A stretch of 64,000 nt of DNA from Pseudomonadota bacterium (GTDB lineage Bacteria; Pseudomonadota; Alphaproteobacteria; Sphingomonadales; Sphingomonadaceae). Positions 56,568 to 64,000 of this stretch are shown piece by piece (within the stretch, counting starts at the first letter, position 1; each line of letters opens with the position of its first letter). The notes under the pieces were generated by a model, which saw nothing but the letters and a program-made list of their open reading frames with translations, ran no database searches and was not told the origin of the DNA. Location of the stretch: contig JAEZHP010000111.1 in assembly GCA_023416515.1 (NCBI GenBank), positions 11,942 to 75,941 on the forward strand, written 5' to 3'. Position numbers and translations under genes: made by a program.

Positions 56568-59072
56568 TCACCCGAGGCTCACGAAGCTATCCAGCACGCG
56601 CTTCCGCCCGGCCTGCTCGAAGTCGATTTCCAGCTTGTTGCCTTCGATCTCGGCGATCGTCCCGTAGCCGAATTTCTGGTGGAAGACTCGTTGGCCTAGC
56701 GCGAGGTCGGAGCGGCCGGGGTTGCCGAGGCTGACGGCGCTCGAGCGGGATTCGACCGGGAGGGTCGACGTCGTGGCGCCTCGGGAGCGGGCCTGGGCGG
56801 CTCGGAAGGCTTCGGTGCTGGCGGAGACGCGGTCGGAGAAGGCCTGGTAGCCGCCTGCCTGACTCCCCCTCTCCCCCTCGCTTCGCGAGGACCCTCTCCC
56901 CTGAAGGGGAGAGGGATATTGGGGCTGGTAGCCGGTGGCGGCGCGTTGCCAGCCGGGGCCTCTGGTGCCGCTTCGGCCGACATTGGCGAAGGGGTCGGCG
57001 TGCTCGCTCCAGTTGGCGCGCCACAGGGACTCGCCGCCGGTGAGGGTGGTTTCCTGGTCGGTGTGCTCGGGCGGAAGCTCGGCGACGAAGCGACTGGGGA
57101 TGCTCGACGTCCACTGGCCGTAGATTCGGCGGTTGGCGGCGTGGAGGATGATGCAGCGGCGCCGCGCCCGGGTGATCGCCACGTATGCGAGGCGGCGTTC
57201 CTCCTCGAGCGCGGAATTGCCGCCTTCGTCGAGGGCGCGCTGCGACGGGAACACGCCTTCTTCCCAGCCGGCGAGGAAGACGGTGTCGAACTCCAGACCT
57301 TTGGCGGCATGGACGGTCATCATGGTGACCTTGTCCTCGTCGGCAGTCGCGTCATTGTCCATGACGAGGGCGACGTGCTCGAGGAAGGCGCCGAGGGTTT
57401 CATATTCCTCCATGGCGCGGGCGAGCTCGGCGAGGTTTTCGAGGCGGCCGGCGGATTCGGCGCTCCGGTCGGCCTGGAGCATGGCGGTGTAGCCGGATTC
57501 GTCGAGCATGATGCGGGCGAGCTCGGCGTGGCCAATCCCCGTCCGTGGACTCCCGCCGGCTGGCGCCGTCGGCCCCTCCACCGCCTCCGGCGGTCCCCCT
57601 CCCCGTTCCGGGGAGGATTGAACGCCCAGCATCCCCCTCCACCTGGCGAAATCGGAGACGAGGTTGGCGAGGGACTTGCGGGCGGCGCCGGAGAGCTCGT
57701 CGGTGCCGACGATTTCGGCGGCGGCCTGGAAGAGGGGGATGCCCTGGGCGCGGGCATATTGGTGGATGTTGGCGACGGCCTTGTCACCGAGGCCGCGCTT
57801 GGGGGTGTTGACGATCCGCTCGAACGCGAGGTCGTCGGCGGGCTGGGCGATGACCCGGAGATAGGCCATCGCGTCCCTGATCTCCATCCGCTCGTAGAAG
57901 CGGGCGCCGCCGACGATCCGGTAGGGCATTCCGATCGAGATGAAGCGCTCTTCGAATTCGCGGGTCTGGAACTGGGCGCGGATCAGGATCGCGGCACCGG
58001 CGATGCTCTCGCCGCGGCGCTGCATCGCCTCGAGCTCCTCGCCGACGCGGCGGGCTTCTTCCGGGCCATCCCACACGCCGACGACCTGAACCTTGTCGCC
58101 CTGGTCGACCTCGGTCCACAGCGTCTTGCCGAGGCGGCCGCTATTGTTGGCGATGACCCCTGAGGCGGCCCCGAGGATGTGGGGTGTCGAGCGGTAATTC
58201 TGCTCGAGGCGGATGATCTTGGCGCCGGGGAAATCGGCCTCGAACTTGAGGATGTTCTCCACTTGGGCGCCGCGCCAGGAGTAGATCGACTGGTCGTCGT
58301 CGCCGACGCAGCAGATGTTCTTTCGCTCCTGGGCGAGAAGCCGGAGCCAGAGATACTGGACGCTGTTGGTGTCCTGATATTCGTCGACCATGATGTAGCG
58401 GAAGCGCTGCTGGTAGAGCTCCAGGACGTCGCGATGCTCTTTCAGGATCACCAGCATGTGGAGAAGGAGGTCGCCGAAGTCGCAGGCGTTCAGCGTGCGA
58501 AGGCGGTCCTGATATTGGCGGTAGAGGTCGGCGCCCTTGCCGTGGGCGAAGCTCTCCGCCTCGCCGGCGTCGACGTCCTTCGGGGCCCAGCCCTTGTTCT
58601 TCCAGCGGTCGATCAGGGCCGCGAGCGCGCGCGGGGTCCAGCGCTTCTCGTCGAGATTGTTGACCTGGATGAGCTGCTTGAGGAGCCGGAGCTGGTCGTC
58701 GGTGTCGAGGATGGTGAAGTTGGACTGGAGGCCAACCAACTCGGCGTGGCGGCGCAGCATCTTGGCGCCGATGGCGTGGAAGGTGCCGAGCCAGGGCATG
58801 CCTTCGACCGCCTGGCCGACGAGGCGGCCGACTCGCTCGCGCATCTCGCGAGCGGCCTTGTTGGTGAAGGTGACCGAGAGAATCTCGGACGGCCACGCCT
58901 TGCGGGTGAAGAGGAGGTGGGCGAGGCGGGCGGTGAGCGCGGCGGTCTTGCCGGTGCCGGCGCCGGCGAGGACGAGCACTGGCCCTTCGGTGGTGAGCAC
59001 GGCGTCGCGCTGAGGCTCGTTGAGGCCGCGGAGGTAAGGGGCGTTTTCGGCGGGAGTCTGGAGATCGGTCAC
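56568..59072 (-). CDS. UvrD/PcrA-type DNA helicase with two repeat-derived insertions
   Basis: An 834-residue superfamily 1 helicase. Motif I LVLAGAGTGKTAAL, motif II VDEYQDTN, motif III region GDDDQSIYSWRGA, motif IV EQNYRSTPHI, motif V TVHAAKGLEFDTVF, motif VI YVAITRARRR. The C-terminal RNA polymerase-type domain ends it. Two extra stretches (about residues 485-510 and 713-742) are encoded by palindromic repeats. GTG 59072 is preferred because a LexA box (59077-59091) lies just upstream; TTG 59108 would place it inside the gene. Confidence 0.95.
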   Translation of the reverse strand: MTDLQTPAENAPYLRGLNEPQRDAVLTTEGPVLVLAGAGTGKTAALTARLAHLLFTRKAWPSEILSVTFTNKAAREMRERVGRLVGQAVEGMPWLGTFHAIGAKMLRRHAELVGLQSNFTILDTDDQLRLLKQLIQVNNLDEKRWTPRALAALIDRWKNKGWAPKDVDAGEAESFAHGKGADLYRQYQDRLRTLNACDFGDLLLHMLVILKEHRDVLELYQQRFRYIMVDEYQDTNSVQYLWLRLLAQERKNICCVGDDDQSIYSWRGAQVENILKFEADFPGAKIIRLEQNYRSTPHILGAASGVIANNSGRLGKTLWTEVDQGDKVQVVGVWDGPEEARRVGEELEAMQRRGESIAGAAILIRAQFQTREFEERFISIGMPYRIVGGARFYERMEIRDAMAYLRVIAQPADDLAFERIVNTPKRGLGDKAVANIHQYARAQGIPLFQAAAEIVGTDELSGAARKSLANLVSDFARWRGMLGVQSSPERGGGPPEAVEGPTAPAGGSPRTGIGHAELARIMLDESGYTAMLQADRSAESAGRLENLAELARAMEEYETLGAFLEHVALVMDNDATADEDKVTMMTVHAAKGLEFDTVFLAGWEEGVFPSQRALDEGGNSALEEERRLAYVAITRARRRCIILHAANRRIYGQWTSSIPSRFVAELPPEHTDQETTLTGGESLWRANWSEHADPFANVGRSGTRGPGWQRAATGYQPQYPSPLQGRGSSRSEGERGSQAGGYQAFSDRVSASTEAFRAAQARSRGATTSTLPVESRSSAVSLGNPGRSDLALGQRVFHQKFGYGTIAEIEGNKLEIDFEQAGRKRVLDSFVSLG
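56844..56934. repeat. palindromic repeat inserted in frame in uvrD/pcrA, 10-bp flanking direct repeat
   Basis: CTGGTAGCCG is found at 56844-56853 and 56925-56934, exactly 81 bp apart (27 codons). Between them are palindromes GCTTCGCGAGG and CCCTCTCCCCTGAAGGGGAG. In protein this gives two GYQ with a repeat-encoded stretch between. Confidence 0.7.
57573..57643. repeat. second palindromic repeat inside uvrD/pcrA
   Basis: Hairpins ACCGCCTCCGGCGGT (57580-57594) and CCTCCCCGTTCCGGGGAGG (57598-57616) lie in coding sequence; CCCCTCCACC appears at 57573-57582 and 57634-57643. They encode SSPERGGGPPEAVEGP, which breaks the helicase between FARWR and HAELARIM. Confidence 0.65.
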
Positions 59073-59076
59073 CCGT

Positions 59077-59091
59077 GAACAGCTAGGGAAC
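59077..59091 (-). promoter_or_regulatory. LexA box at the uvrD/pcrA start
   Basis: On the minus strand GTTC-CCTAGCT-GTTC is an exact alphaproteobacterial LexA site, ending 4 bp before the GTG start. Predicts SOS control of the helicase. Confidence 0.7.
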
Positions 59092-59135
59092 GGGAGGCCC
59101 GGAAGCAACCCGATCCCGAGCCGTTTAGGGGCGCC

Positions 59136-59309
59136 TCACTCGTCTTCGGTTGGGGCGCCGGGACCGTTCTTCTTGATCGAGTCGATGGCATTCTGGGCGC
59201 TGGCCTTGGACGTGTAGGTCTCGGTCCAGAAAATCTTCTCGGCGTTGTACATGAAATAGGCCCGGTACTCGCCGCCAGCGGTCTTCTTGATCACGAATTT
59301 GTGGGCCAT
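59136..59309 (-). CDS. YegP-like DUF1508 protein
   Basis: A 57-residue protein with one DUF1508 unit: KFVIKKTAGGEYRAYFMYNAEKI and YTSKASAQNAIDSIKKN. Known members have two or more units and unclear roles. ATG 59309 follows GGGAGATTTCC on the minus strand. Confidence 0.9.
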   Translation of the reverse strand: MAHKFVIKKTAGGEYRAYFMYNAEKIFWTETYTSKASAQNAIDSIKKNGPGAPTEDE

Positions 59310-59405
59310 GGAAATCTCCCTCGCGAAGGTCCGGGCAGGATAAAGGCTCGGCTCGTTCCGGGAAAGCATCGAATCGCCGGGCTAAACCGGTCTTAACCCT
59401 CCCGG

Positions 59406-60230
59406 ATGCACATTGGCGGGATGAGCGCGCTCTCATTCTTCTCAGGGATCGACCAGGCGGTGTTCCTGGCGGCGAACCAGATCGTCGGGCGGTCGTGGGC
59501 GCTGGACAGCCTGATGGCGATGGCGCTCGAGAGCCCGGTGGTGAAGGCGGGGCCGCTCGGAGCGCTGTTCCTGTTCGCCTGGTTCAGGCTTGGCGGGGCG
59601 AAACCAATTGAGGTTCGGCGGCGGGTGCTCGCGGTGACCCTGCTCGCCGTGTTCCTGATCGCTCCGGTCACCAAGATTTTCTCGGAAGGGGCGATGGAGC
59701 CGCGGCCGGTGGTTCTTGCCGAGCCCGGCTATTCCCTGCGCGGCGGACAGTTGGTGGAATCGCCGAGGCTGGAGGTCCGGCTTCTCCAGACCGGGGAGCT
59801 CGCCGCTCGGGCGCAGGCGCTCCGTCAGGGGCGGCCGACGAGCAACGATTTCGACGCTTTTCCGAGCGACCACGCCGCGATCTACGTCGCGCTGGCGCTC
59901 GGGATCTTTCTCGCGTGCCGGCTGGCCGGGACATTGGCACTGCTGTGGACCGCGTTCATGGTGCTCGGCCTGCGCATCGCGGTTGGGATGCACTGGCTTT
60001 CGGACATAGTGGTCGGAGCGGCGGCGGGGGCGGCGCTTCTGCTCGCGTTTCAGTTCGTGGCGAGCCGGTTCAGGAAGCGGCTCGACCCGGCGCTGCTGCG
60101 CTGGTCGCAGCGCTGGCCCGGGGCGACGGCGGCGATCCTGTTCCTTCTTCTGATCGAGGCGGCCGGCCCGATGAAGACGATGGAGCGGCTCCGCGACCTG
60201 TTGAGCAGCGTGCTCGGAGGCGGGTCGTGA
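59406..60230 (+). CDS. PAP2 superfamily phosphatase
   Basis: A 274-residue membrane protein with about six helices. Phosphatase motifs: EGAMEPRPVV, FPSDHAAIYVAL and RIAVGMHWLSDIV (catalytic His and Asp). Likely dephosphorylates a lipid phosphate such as undecaprenyl-PP or phosphatidic acid. Met 59421 is another start. Overlaps the next gene as GTGA. Confidence 0.92.
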   Translation: MHIGGMSALSFFSGIDQAVFLAANQIVGRSWALDSLMAMALESPVVKAGPLGALFLFAWFRLGGAKPIEVRRRVLAVTLLAVFLIAPVTKIFSEGAMEPRPVVLAEPGYSLRGGQLVESPRLEVRLLQTGELAARAQALRQGRPTSNDFDAFPSDHAAIYVALALGIFLACRLAGTLALLWTAFMVLGLRIAVGMHWLSDIVVGAAAGAALLLAFQFVASRFRKRLDPALLRWSQRWPGATAAILFLLLIEAAGPMKTMERLRDLLSSVLGGGS

Positions 60231-61096
60231 AGCGGCTTCTCGCGCTTGCAGCCCTTCTTGCCGCCGGCTGCGGCGACGAGCAGGGGCGGGTGGTCATGCT
60301 CGACCCGGCTTACAGGCTGGAACTCGCGGCCGACCAGTCCGCGGGGATCGTCGCGGTCGACGGACTGCTGTGGAGCGACGGAGGGTTGTTCATGGCCGAC
60401 GAGGCCGGGATCGCGGTCCGGCGCTGGACGCCGGGACAGCGAGCCCAGAGTCTGGCGGACGCCGGCGACGGCCTGTCCTCGCCGGAGGATATCGTCCGCG
60501 ACTCGGCCGGCAATCTTTTCGTGACCGACGACAATATCGGCGGGGTGAGGCGGATCGGCCCCGACGGGCAGGTGGCGGTGGTCGCCGGAGCGCAGCGCGG
60601 GCTGCCGTCGACGGAAGGGATCGCGATCACCCCGGCAGGCGTGCTTCTGGTCGGCGACGGCGAGGCGCATCGCATCGCCGCGATCGCGCCCGACGGGCGG
60701 ATGGCCGAACTGGTCGGGCCCGAGGCGGGCATCGGCAAGCCGGAGAGCCTGGCAATCGACGACCGTGGCAATCTCTACATCGCCGACAACGACGCGGCGA
60801 CGCTCTACCTGCGCACCCCGGACGGCCGGATCTCGGCGCCGATTCGTGGGAGGGAGGGCTTCTCTCCGGAAAGCATCACGTGGATCGACGGGGCGCTGTT
60901 CATCACCGACAGCGACCATGGAGTCGTGTATCGCTACACGCCCGAGGCCGGGCTGGCGCCGATCGCGGCGTTCGTCGGCGAGCTCGCCAATGTGCAGGGA
61001 ATCACCAGCGACGGCGCAGGCGGACTCTATGTCTCAGTGCGGGCAGGCGAGGACGAGCGGCGCGGCTACATCCTTCGGCTGGCGCGGGCGCGTTAA
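60227..61096 (+). CDS. NHL/SMP-30-like beta-propeller lipoprotein
   Basis: A 289-residue protein starting at GTG 60227, overlapping the PAP2 stop. Lipobox LAAGC at about residue 15 marks a lipoprotein. The rest is repeated blades (ADEAGIAVRRWTPG; SAGNLFVTDDNIGGVRRIGPDG; DDRGNLYIADNDAATLYLRTPDG), as in NHL/SMP-30 proteins. Ligand unknown. Coupled to a lipid phosphatase, so envelope-linked. Confidence 0.85.
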   Translation: MKRLLALAALLAAGCGDEQGRVVMLDPAYRLELAADQSAGIVAVDGLLWSDGGLFMADEAGIAVRRWTPGQRAQSLADAGDGLSSPEDIVRDSAGNLFVTDDNIGGVRRIGPDGQVAVVAGAQRGLPSTEGIAITPAGVLLVGDGEAHRIAAIAPDGRMAELVGPEAGIGKPESLAIDDRGNLYIADNDAATLYLRTPDGRISAPIRGREGFSPESITWIDGALFITDSDHGVVYRYTPEAGLAPIAAFVGELANVQGITSDGAGGLYVSVRAGEDERRGYILRLARAR

Positions 61097-61210
61097 CCTG
61101 GGGCGCGGGGGCGGCCCGGATCGGGACGGCTCGGATTAAGCATGTCCAGGTTAACCCGGAGGCGCGGATTTCGTGAGAATCTGCGGCACGCACAGAGGAA
61201 GGTTCGAGTC

Positions 61211-61930
61211 GTGCCGCCACTCATCCACGCCACAATCGCCGAATTGCGGAGCCAGGGCTGGTCGCGGGCCTTCCTGCTGACCCTCGTCCTCGTGCTGCCG
61301 TGCGCCGCATTCTTCGTCGGGCTCGACGCGGCCTATGTCTACGGGCGAATCGACGGCGAATTGTTGCCCTGGCAGTTCAACCTGTCGGAGGAAGGCGCCA
61401 TCTCCGAATGGTTCGAATATGCGCTCACCTTCTCCGCTTCGGTCTGGATGTTCCAGCTGTGGCGGCGCGAGCGGGCGCCGGCCTTCGCGGCGGCCGCCGC
61501 GACCTTCCTGTGGCTGACTCTCGACAACGGCATCGCCCTTCACGAGGCGATCGGAGCGGTACTCGCGCCGCTCCTTGCCGGATTTGCGGGGGAGCATGCC
61601 GCCGACCTCGGCGAGCTGATCGTCTTCGTGCTGGCCGCCCTCGGAATTGTCGCGATGCTTCGGGCCGCGATCCGGATGAGCGAGCGCGGCGCGAGCGCTC
61701 GGGTCCTCTGCGTTCTGGCCCCGGTCGCGGTCGGCGCCGGGTTCGGAGTGGCGGTGGATTTCATCTCCCACTTCGCCGCAGACGCGGGACCGGCCAGGCT
61801 CGGTTTCGATCTGGTCGAGGACGGCGGCGAGCTCGCAATGCTGTGCCTCGGCGCTGCCTTCGCGGCCGCGGTGCGTTTCAATGCGCCCCCAGCTGCCTCG
61901 GAAGCCACGCTACACCCCTCCGTCGCTTGA
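61211..61930 (+). CDS. hypothetical polytopic membrane protein
   Basis: A 239-residue protein with about six hydrophobic helices, starting at GTG 61211 with GAGGAAGG about 10 nt upstream. Conserved-looking polar positions inside helices: NGIALHEAIGA, GEHAADLGELIVF, DFISHFAADAG, EDGGELAML. This His/Asp/Glu pattern resembles small membrane hydrolases or metal-binding proteins, but I cannot assign it. Confidence 0.75.
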   Translation: MPPLIHATIAELRSQGWSRAFLLTLVLVLPCAAFFVGLDAAYVYGRIDGELLPWQFNLSEEGAISEWFEYALTFSASVWMFQLWRRERAPAFAAAAATFLWLTLDNGIALHEAIGAVLAPLLAGFAGEHAADLGELIVFVLAALGIVAMLRAAIRMSERGASARVLCVLAPVAVGAGFGVAVDFISHFAADAGPARLGFDLVEDGGELAMLCLGAAFAAAVRFNAPPAASEATLHPSVA

Positions 61931-61984
61931 TCCCGCGACAGCCGCGTGCGATAGCGGGCGACCTAGAACAAAAGGGGATCGAAA

Positions 61985-62377
61985 ATGCTCGAGGGCGGAT
62001 GCCATTGCCGCGACGTGCGTTACCGGGTGACTGGTGAGACGGTGTATGTCGCGATCTGCCATTGCGGCGACTGCCGCCGCCATGCCGGGGCGCCGGCCGT
62101 GACCTGGGCAGCGGTGAAGCGCGACCAGCTCGAGGTCGAGGGCGAGCTCACCACCTATGTCTCCTCCGAACATGGCCGGCGGCAATTCTGCCCGGCCTGC
62201 GGCACCGGCCTGTTCTACATGAACGAGCATGTGCTGCCGGGCCTGATCGATATCCAGACGGGCACGCTCGACGATCCCGCGGCGCTGGAGCCGGCGATCC
62301 ACGTCCAGGCCGCCGAGCGGCTCGACTATATGACCAGGCTGGCCGACCTGCCGGCGTTCGAGAGATATCCCGGCTGA
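61985..62377 (+). CDS. GFA (glutathione-dependent formaldehyde-activating) family protein
   Basis: A 130-residue CENP-V/GFA fold protein. Zinc-binding cysteines in GGCHCRDV, CHCGDCRR and CPACGTGLF are all present. Whether it acts on formaldehyde adducts cannot be told; many members do not. Confidence 0.93.
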   Translation: MLEGGCHCRDVRYRVTGETVYVAICHCGDCRRHAGAPAVTWAAVKRDQLEVEGELTTYVSSEHGRRQFCPACGTGLFYMNEHVLPGLIDIQTGTLDDPAALEPAIHVQAAERLDYMTRLADLPAFERYPG

Positions 62378-62392
62378 CCGATCCGCCGCCGG

Positions 62393-62887
62393 CTAGCCGC
62401 CGGCGAGAAGGGCCCGGGCACGGTCCGCAAGGGCGGGCGAGCCGCAACATTGGGCGTGCTTGGCAAGGTCGCGGGCTCGGGGAAGCATCCGGCGGTTCCG
62501 CGACGCGAGGCCGAAGGCGGCCACGAGAGCCGCTGCACGGACGATCTCGTCGGCATTGTTGAGGACGGCGTCCTGGAGCCTTCGCATCAGCCGAGCTGCC
62601 TCGTGGGCGCTGAGCCCCAGCCGGGCCGCCATCGGCAGCAGGTGCCAGCTCAGTTCGCCATCAGCGTCTTCCAGGATCGGGTGGATGAGATCGTCCTTGT
62701 AGGGCTGGAGCAGGTCGGGCCGGTCGCGGGTCGCCTTTTCGGCGGCCTCGGCTGCGCGCATCCTCACCTTGACGTCGTCGTGACGAAGCATCGTCCACAA
62801 GGCGGCGAAGGCGTCGGGCTCGGTGGCGAGCGCGGCGGCATGGTCGGCGGTGCCGATGGAGCGGTCGTCGCCGCCGGTCAGATACAT
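62393..62887 (-). CDS. HEAT-like repeat protein
   Basis: A 164-residue helical protein: VRMRAAEAAEKATRDRPDLLQ, GELSWHLLPMAARLG, ARLMRRLQDAVLNNADEIVRA, a pattern of paired helices like HEAT repeats. Likely a protein-binding scaffold. Follows a 60-residue gene by 20 bp. Confidence 0.82.
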   Translation of the reverse strand: MYLTGGDDRSIGTADHAAALATEPDAFAALWTMLRHDDVKVRMRAAEAAEKATRDRPDLLQPYKDDLIHPILEDADGELSWHLLPMAARLGLSAHEAARLMRRLQDAVLNNADEIVRAAALVAAFGLASRNRRMLPRARDLAKHAQCCGSPALADRARALLAGG

Positions 62888-62907
62888 GTCGTGACGATTC
62901 CGCTGAG

Positions 62908-63090
62908 TCAGGGGCGGTCCGGCGAGTCGCCGGCAGCGATCCGGCCGAGGAGCAGCCGCGCTTCGCTGCGCCAGTAGCCGCGCAAATAGCCGGGATAAGT
63001 GTCGAGCCGGTCCCAGGAGAGCCCGGCGCCGGCCGCCATCATGCTGGCGACTCGGTCGATCTCGGCGTCATGGGTGGCAAGACGAGACAT
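62908..63090 (-). CDS. hypothetical small protein
   Basis: A 60-residue protein from ATG 63090: RLATHDAEIDRVASMMAAGAG then DTYPGYLRGYWRSEARLLLG. Soluble, aromatic-rich C-terminal half. Probably expressed with the HEAT-like gene. Unassigned. Confidence 0.6.
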   Translation of the reverse strand: MSRLATHDAEIDRVASMMAAGAGLSWDRLDTYPGYLRGYWRSEARLLLGRIAAGDSPDRP

Positions 63091-63284
63091 GAGCCCGCTG
63101 TGCCGAGTGACGGCGGTCGGGTCGAGGCGACGACGACCAAGCTTGCCCCCAACGCGATGAAGCCGCCGTAACAGATGCGGCGGTCGTTTCGACGCGTGGG
63201 AACGGTTGCTCGAGGTTGGCCGTTTCCTGAGTCCGCAGCGTGAGAGCGGGCGTTGTCGGGAACTCGTGTTGATGGAGATGCCCG

Positions 63285-63653
63285 ATGAAAAAATCTGCCC
63301 TTTCAATTGCTTTGGTCGGTTCCCTGAGCCTCGCTGGCTGCGCCACCTATGGCAGCGACCCGTTCGGATCGGTGCTCGGAAGCGTGCTCGGCTCCGGCTA
63401 CAACAGCGGCAATTATTACAATAATGGCGGCTATTACGGGCAAGGTGGCCCGAGCTTCCAGGAAATGGCGGTCGAGACCTGTGCCAACCAGGCCCAGCGT
63501 TATGGCCAGGTGCGGGTGACCAATGTCCAGCAGGTGCGCAACGACACGCTCCGGGTGAACGGCTCGATCGCGGTCAATGGCGGCTGGCAGCAGCGCGGCT
63601 TCTATTGCGACTTCCGAGCGGACGGCAGGATCACTGGCTTCGATATCCAGTAA
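63285..63653 (+). CDS. putative lipoprotein
   Basis: A 122-residue protein with lipobox LAGC at about residue 16, followed by a Gly/Tyr/Asn-rich linker and a small domain with two cysteines (VETCANQA, FYCDF) likely to pair. The domain repeats a form seen in Sphingomonad envelope proteins; function unknown. ATG 63285 follows GGAGAT. Confidence 0.85.
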   Translation: MKKSALSIALVGSLSLAGCATYGSDPFGSVLGSVLGSGYNSGNYYNNGGYYGQGGPSFQEMAVETCANQAQRYGQVRVTNVQQVRNDTLRVNGSIAVNGGWQQRGFYCDFRADGRITGFDIQ

Positions 63654-63664
63654 GTCCCGGCCCA

Positions 63665-64000
63665 TTACCAGCCGCGACGGCGCGGCGGCGGCGGGACCCA
63701 ATCGCCTTCGGACTCGAAATAGTGGTTCTCTTCGATGAAGGAGCCGGTCGGGCGGCCCGCGGCGTCGCGTGAAGGACGGAATCGAAAGCGCCGCTCGATG
63801 AGCCCGCAGGTGATTTCGTCGACCTGCCGGTTGCCGCTGGAGCGGATCGGGCGGCATTGAGTGGCGCGCCCGTCCGCCTCGACCCAGTAGCGGACTTCGA
63901 CGGCGCCGCGGAATCCGGCGGCGCGGAGCGGCTCGGGCAGGTCGTCGATGCTGAGGCTGCCCGCGACCCGGCGCGGCGGAGTGACCGCCCAGCCGGCGCC
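63665..64000 (-). CDS. TonB C-terminal domain protein (partial)
   Basis: Only the last 111 residues are inside the window; the 5' end lies beyond 64000. TonB_C fold: GFRGAVEVRYWVEADGRATQ, IRSSGNRQVDEITCGLIER, FRFRPSRDAAGRP. Ends in a Pro/Arg-rich tail. Could be an energy transducer or an AgmX-type envelope protein. Confidence 0.85.
   Translation of the reverse strand, partial: GAGWAVTPPRRVAGSLSIDDLPEPLRAAGFRGAVEVRYWVEADGRATQCRPIRSSGNRQVDEITCGLIERRFRFRPSRDAAGRPTGSFIEENHYFESEGDWVPPPPRRRGW

Overview
The window looks like chromosomal DNA from a GC-rich alphaproteobacterium, most likely order Sphingomonadales. Evidence: Sphingomonad-type protein families (a UrcA family protein, DUF2188, a PGPGW-type membrane protein, an acyloxyacyl hydrolase), frequent GTG/TTG starts with 4-bp start/stop overlaps, and LexA-type boxes of the alphaproteobacterial form GTTC-N7-GTTC. 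There is no phage, plasmid or CRISPR. The unusual material is a set of palindromic repeats, two of which enclose a GIY-YIG nuclease gene.

Layout. 0-8.9 kb: zinc alcohol dehydrogenase, a membrane protein, a sugar-type formyltransferase running into tRNA-Asn, NAD kinase, a GGDEF/EAL protein, a retropepsin-like protease and a secreted serralysin-type metalloprotease. 8.9-17.8 kb: sdhE-mfd, a secreted protein, recG, a small DMT transporter and tyrS. 17.8-31 kb: a GIY-YIG/DOMON-like fusion, NamZ-type muramidase, prolyl-4-hydroxylase-like protein, a VWA protein and MoxR ATPase separated by a soluble chemoreceptor, a PagL-like outer-membrane protein, a PDZ membrane sensor-like protein, and small stress-type genes (DksA/TraR-like, DUF2188, hemerythrin). 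31-42 kb: the core block rpoD-dnaG-[GIY-YIG cassette]-yqeY, divergent from carA-lipoprotein-carB, greA and rhomboid. 42-50 kb: dapE, cupin, GST and the ribosome/membrane block rpmH-rnpA-yidD-yidC-engB, then comM. 50-64 kb: pirin, YaiI/DUF188, a small DNA-binding-like protein, a second GreA/GreB-type protein, LuxR-type regulator, UrcA, a divergent IF-1, UvrD/PcrA helicase, PAP2 phosphatase, lipoproteins, GFA protein, a HEAT-like protein and the C-terminus of a TonB-like protein cut by the window end.

Genes are packed very tightly. Several operons are translationally coupled (yidC-engB, carA-lipoprotein-carB, sdhE-mfd, rpoD-small protein). Four convergent pairs share the same CTAG for both stop codons.

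Most notable observations: (1) two related GIY-YIG nuclease genes, each enclosed by perfect inverted repeats, plus repeat pairs of the same family with no gene; one cassette is fused in frame to the next gene and the other sits in the dnaG-rpoD operon; (2) rnpA has no canonical start after rpmH, and its frame is open from an ATG just before rpmH, so rpmH appears nested inside rnpA as described for Thermus; (3) palindromic repeats inserted in frame in the uvrD/pcrA helicase gene, one flanked by a 10-bp direct repeat; (4) two exact LexA-type boxes, at uvrD/pcrA and at a small unknown gene; (5) a formyltransferase reading frame ending inside the antisense of tRNA-Asn; (6) a 37-bp imperfect copy of rpoD downstream of the rpoD operon. 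All calls come from reading the sequence and family knowledge; no searches were run.
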